Below are positions 61,271 to 64,000 of a DNA stretch of 64,000 nucleotides, one piece after another. The first letter of the stretch is position 1. The number at the start of each line of letters is the position of its first letter. The translations under genes were made by a program, and so were the position numbers. The notes under the pieces are model-generated. The model was not told where the DNA came from and ran no database searches. It saw nothing but the letters and a program-made list of their open reading frames with translations. This stretch comes from Cucumis sativus (taxonomy: Eukaryota > Streptophyta > Magnoliopsida > Cucurbitales > Cucurbitaceae), in NCBI RefSeq assembly GCF_000004075.3, contig NC_026656.2, positions 22,082,607 to 22,146,606 of the forward strand, in the 5' to 3' direction.

Positions 61271-63123
61271 CTTTTTTTTTTATGAGAAACATAAAATCAT
61301 AATTTCATTGATAGCATGAAATTAGAAAGGGCAAAAGATTTCTTGAGGGATAATATAATGTTATTACACTATGAAATAAAAAATGTATGGCCGTGATCAC
61401 AAAAAAAAAAAAAAAATTTACACCAAGAGAGCAAATTATACAAAAGGTGATCAAAGAATAGATTGCATTCCATCTTTTTATCTTTGAAGATACAATGGTT
61501 TCCTTCATTCCAAATAAGCCAAAAGAAGGTTTTGATGGTGGAGGTCCACAAGATCGTTTTCTCATTCTTGAAAGGATGGCCTGTGGGAAGCAAGTTCAAG
61601 AGGATGAAGGGATCATTTGAGAAAACCATATGACAGTTGAAGCATGATAAAATTTCCCTCCAATAGACCAATATATGCATGATTGGTTCACTACAATGGT
61701 GGCAAAGAACACACCAATTTGGGGTGGATTGTTGGGCCTTTGGCTAAGAACACCAGTTGTATTGATGCTACCATAACTGACCTCCCATAAGAAGAACTAA
61801 ATCTTCTTAGGAATAGGGCCTCTCCAAATATCCTTAGGAAGGGCAGAATTCTGGCCATTACCACATGTGGCAAGGTGATGAGAGAGCACTATAAAAGTAA
61901 ACTTGCTAGATTTGTCCAAAAATCCATCTCAACGTGTCATCTACCGTGGGCCTATTAGGGAGCAAAAGTAATTTGAATAAACAGACCATTCATTGACCTC
62001 ATCATCATTAAAGAATCTATTTTGTGGTTAAAACAGGGAGCCATATTTAGCATCGATGAGGTACTTGTACCTCCAAAGAGAATCTCTCCCAAATTGATAT
62101 CTCCATATCCATTTTGCCAAAAGACTCTTGTTCCTTTCCTTCAAATTAGTCGATCCAAGGCCCCCTTCAGAAGTAGGGAATTCAACTTTTTGCTAATTAA
62201 GAGAGTGAATACCTCTCTTATCATTATGTCCATTCTAGAGGAAGTTCCTAAGAAGTTTCTAAATCTAATCAACGCCGTTGGAAGAAATCTTAAATAGAGA
62301 GTAAATATGTGGAACAATTGCTAAGTGTGGCTTAGATTTTGTGAGTTAACCTCCTTTGGAAATATAATTATGACTCTAATTATTTAGGCACTTTTCAATC
62401 TTCTAAATGATGGGCGCCCAAAAAGAATAAGAGAATGGTTTGTTGTTAAGGGTTAAATCAAGATAAGTCAAAGGCCAGCCGTCAGCCTTATAGCCAAAAG
62501 AAGCAGCCTTAGAAACAATTGATCCATAGTCTAAGTGTATGCCCATAAATTGACTACGAGTGGTTGATGCAAAAACCAGATGTTTGCTCAAAAGACTGGA
62601 TAGCAAGCATTTCCTTATCCGCAAATTGTACATGAATAACCTGAAGCCGTAATTTCTGACAACAAAGTCCTCTATGTGATTAGTGTCTAACCCTTTCATG
62701 AGCATTCTACTAAGGCAATCAACTACCAAGGTGAATAATAAAAGGGAACGGGTACTCCCCTGTCTAAGACCATGAGTGGCTTTGATCATTGATTCTTGCC
62801 CCTAGGTTATCCATTGACAATAATGGAAAAGTTAGTTGTTGAAAAACAATCCATACTCCATCTTCTCCAAGTGTTGCCAAAACCCTTGACAACCATAATG
62901 TTGTCAAGAAACTCTCAACCAACCATATCAAATATCTTCTCAATGTCAAGTTTAATTACCACAACTTTGGTTTTGGATCTAGCGTAGAGGTCAATCAGCT
63001 CGTTGGCAATTAGGGAGGCATCGACAATCTGCCACATAAGCAAATTGGTTCAGGGAAAATATATGAGGGAGAACTTTCTTTAACTTTTCTAGAGCACCTA
63101 GGCAATAACATTGTATAAACAGG
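61271..63123 (-). mobile_element. Decayed LINE retrotransposon (reverse transcriptase and zinc-finger parts)
   Basis: Read on the minus strand from the right: TCLYNVIA and ASLIANELID (62990-63030), VVVIKLDIEKIFDMVG, then HGLRQGSTRSLLLFTLVVDC (62790-62700), all reverse-transcriptase blocks of plant LINEs. Next come a region with WPLTYLDLTL (62460) and, at 61900-61370, a zinc-finger RVT part with a Cys-His pattern (LCHHCSEPIMHILVYW) and FFWLIWNEGNHCIFKDKK. It ends in a T run on the plus strand (61269-61278), the A tail. Many stops and frameshifts: dead. Its left-hand (5') part is absent from the window because a copia LTR begins at 63124. Confidence 0.88.
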
Positions 63124-63295
63124 TGGTAAGGCTAATCAGCTTATTATTAATATAATTAGATTATTCTTAGGAGATATTATTCTTAGGAGATATTATTTGA
63201 TATTATTTCCTTAAGTGTATTTCTCTATGGTTATATATAGCTTGTATCTCTATTAAGTAATAAATGAAATATAGATTGATTCCATAAAATCAACA

Positions 63296-63307
63296 TGGTA
63301 TCAGAGC
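63296..63307 (+). other. Retrotransposon primer-binding site
   Basis: TGGTATCAGAGC, complementary to the 3' end of initiator tRNA-Met, directly after the LTR's terminal CA. This is the standard copia primer-binding site. Confidence 0.9.
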
Positions 63308-63373
63308 TATAGGGTTTTAAGTCTCCTTGTATTCTAGCCGTCACATCCCTGCACGTCTGCCTCCGTTGATTCG

Positions 63374-63405
63374 TCTGCCTCCGTTGATTCGTCGACGGAG
63401 GCAGA
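63374..63405. repeat. Perfect 10-bp stem hairpin in the copia leader
   Basis: tctgcctccg (63374-63383) and cggaggcaga (63396-63405) are exact inverse complements around a 12-nt loop. A second copy of the left arm lies 18 bp upstream within a tandem duplication, so alternative pairing is possible. Confidence 0.8.
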
Positions 63406-63513
63406 GCCATACCCATCAGTAATCAATACACATCATGTCTCCAAGTAATTCGCTCTGCCTCCTAGATCAAAATCCTCGTCTCTGATTCTGCTGCCGCCGC
63501 CACTACTCCTTCT

Positions 63514-63549
63514 GCCATCACTGCTCCTTCCGCCATCACTGCTCCTTCC
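63514..63549. repeat. 18-bp tandem repeat (gccatcactgctccttcc x2)
   Basis: Two exact 18-bp units with a degenerate partial unit before them, in GC-rich sequence inside the retroelement. In the open frame they encode repeated Ala-Ile-Thr-Ala-Pro-Ser. Confidence 0.9.
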
Positions 63550-64000
63550 ATCCACCACAGTTCGTCGCACTCTCGACCCATATCCGCTCTCCATTCGTCC
63601 TCACTTAGATCTACTTGTGCGCACATTGCAAGCACCGATTTGTTCGTGCATCTCTGTTCGTGTCTTCGACTTCCAGATCCGTGTTTTATTTCATCTTTCG
63701 CCTTCGAATCATACTGTTCAAGATCAGACCGACCTGCCGCCGCCGCCCTTTACTCGTACCAGACAATCTCTTTAGATTGAAGACTCCCGATCCTGAAGAG
63801 GGTGAATCTTTGTTCAGATCCATGATCCACCGCTCCGCTCCACTCACAGCCGACGACGCACAGGTTCGGCTTTGTCCGCTCTCCATTTGTGAAGCTCGCC
63901 GTCATGAAACGCATCTTCTCTTTTTGCGAAGAACGCCGCAAAGTTCTCTATCTACTCAACCTCTCAGCTCTCTTCAGTTTTCGTTCTGTTCACCCAGATT

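Larger units (their letters stand above)
63124..64000 (+). mobile_element. Ty1/copia-type LTR retrotransposon, 5' end (continues beyond the window)
   Basis: The probable 5' LTR is 63124-63295 (172 bp; TG at the start, CA at the end; TATA-like tatatatag at about 63232). It is followed at once by the primer-binding site. Within the LTR a 16-bp unit is tandemly repeated (63160-63175 and 63176-63191). The internal part to 64000 is much more GC-rich than the rest of the window, with proline/serine/alanine-rich open stretches but no clear gag start. The element is cut by the window edge. Confidence 0.75.

Overview
This window is nuclear DNA from a flowering plant. The genes are split by AT-rich GT-AG introns, the protein families are plant-specific (DRP2 dynamin, family-C sucrose-phosphate synthase, phytolongin), and long AT-rich intergenic stretches carry LINE and Ty1/copia debris. 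A eudicot, possibly a cucurbit, is my inference from the TIR-NBS remnant and the general look of the repeats; the sequence alone does not prove it. Exon coordinates were worked out by hand from splice sites, reading phase and family conservation. For the six multi-exon genes recognised by family (DRP2, eIF2D, SPS, DUF2062, TFIIA-gamma) or by open frame (the coiled-coil gene), the exons sum to whole codons.

Layout, left to right. 1-5 kb: AT-rich DNA with a probable solo LTR (1086-2350) and a broken TIR-NBS resistance-gene remnant (2820-4036, minus). 5.2-17.1 kb: a 22-exon dynamin-related protein 2 gene (minus, 920 aa). 17.1-20.3 kb: intergenic, with a foldback and dispersed repeats. 20.3-25.0 kb: an 8-exon eIF2D/ligatin gene (plus, 613 aa), followed by an orphan exon-like segment. 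26.6 kb: a truncated carboxylesterase copy, then the intact intronless carboxylesterase at 28.7-29.7 kb. 29.7-35.1 kb: a gene desert ending in tRNA-Leu(AAG). 36.0-43.5 kb: a 14-exon sucrose-phosphate synthase of the SPS4/family-C type (plus, 1029 aa). 44.0-48.9 kb: an unrecognised coiled-coil gene (minus), convergent with SPS. 50.5-53.8 kb: a five-exon DUF2062 membrane protein (plus), with a young truncated LINE in intron 2. 55.8-56.7 kb: a phytolongin (plus). 57.0-57.7 kb: a LINE fragment. 59.5-60.6 kb: the small subunit of TFIIA (minus). 61.3-64.0 kb: a decayed LINE interrupted by the start of a copia element that runs off the window.

The genes do not form a pathway or cluster. They are independent housekeeping functions: endocytic membrane scission, translation initiation or recycling, ester hydrolysis, sucrose synthesis, membrane trafficking and general transcription. 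The most noteworthy points are the LINE insertion with a perfect 20-bp target duplication, the apparent nesting of copia into LINE, the tandem-duplication break in the carboxylesterase copy, the foldback in SPS intron 2, the orphan exon at 25.5 kb and the unassigned coiled-coil gene with an ambiguous last exon. I found no clearly undescribed biological system.
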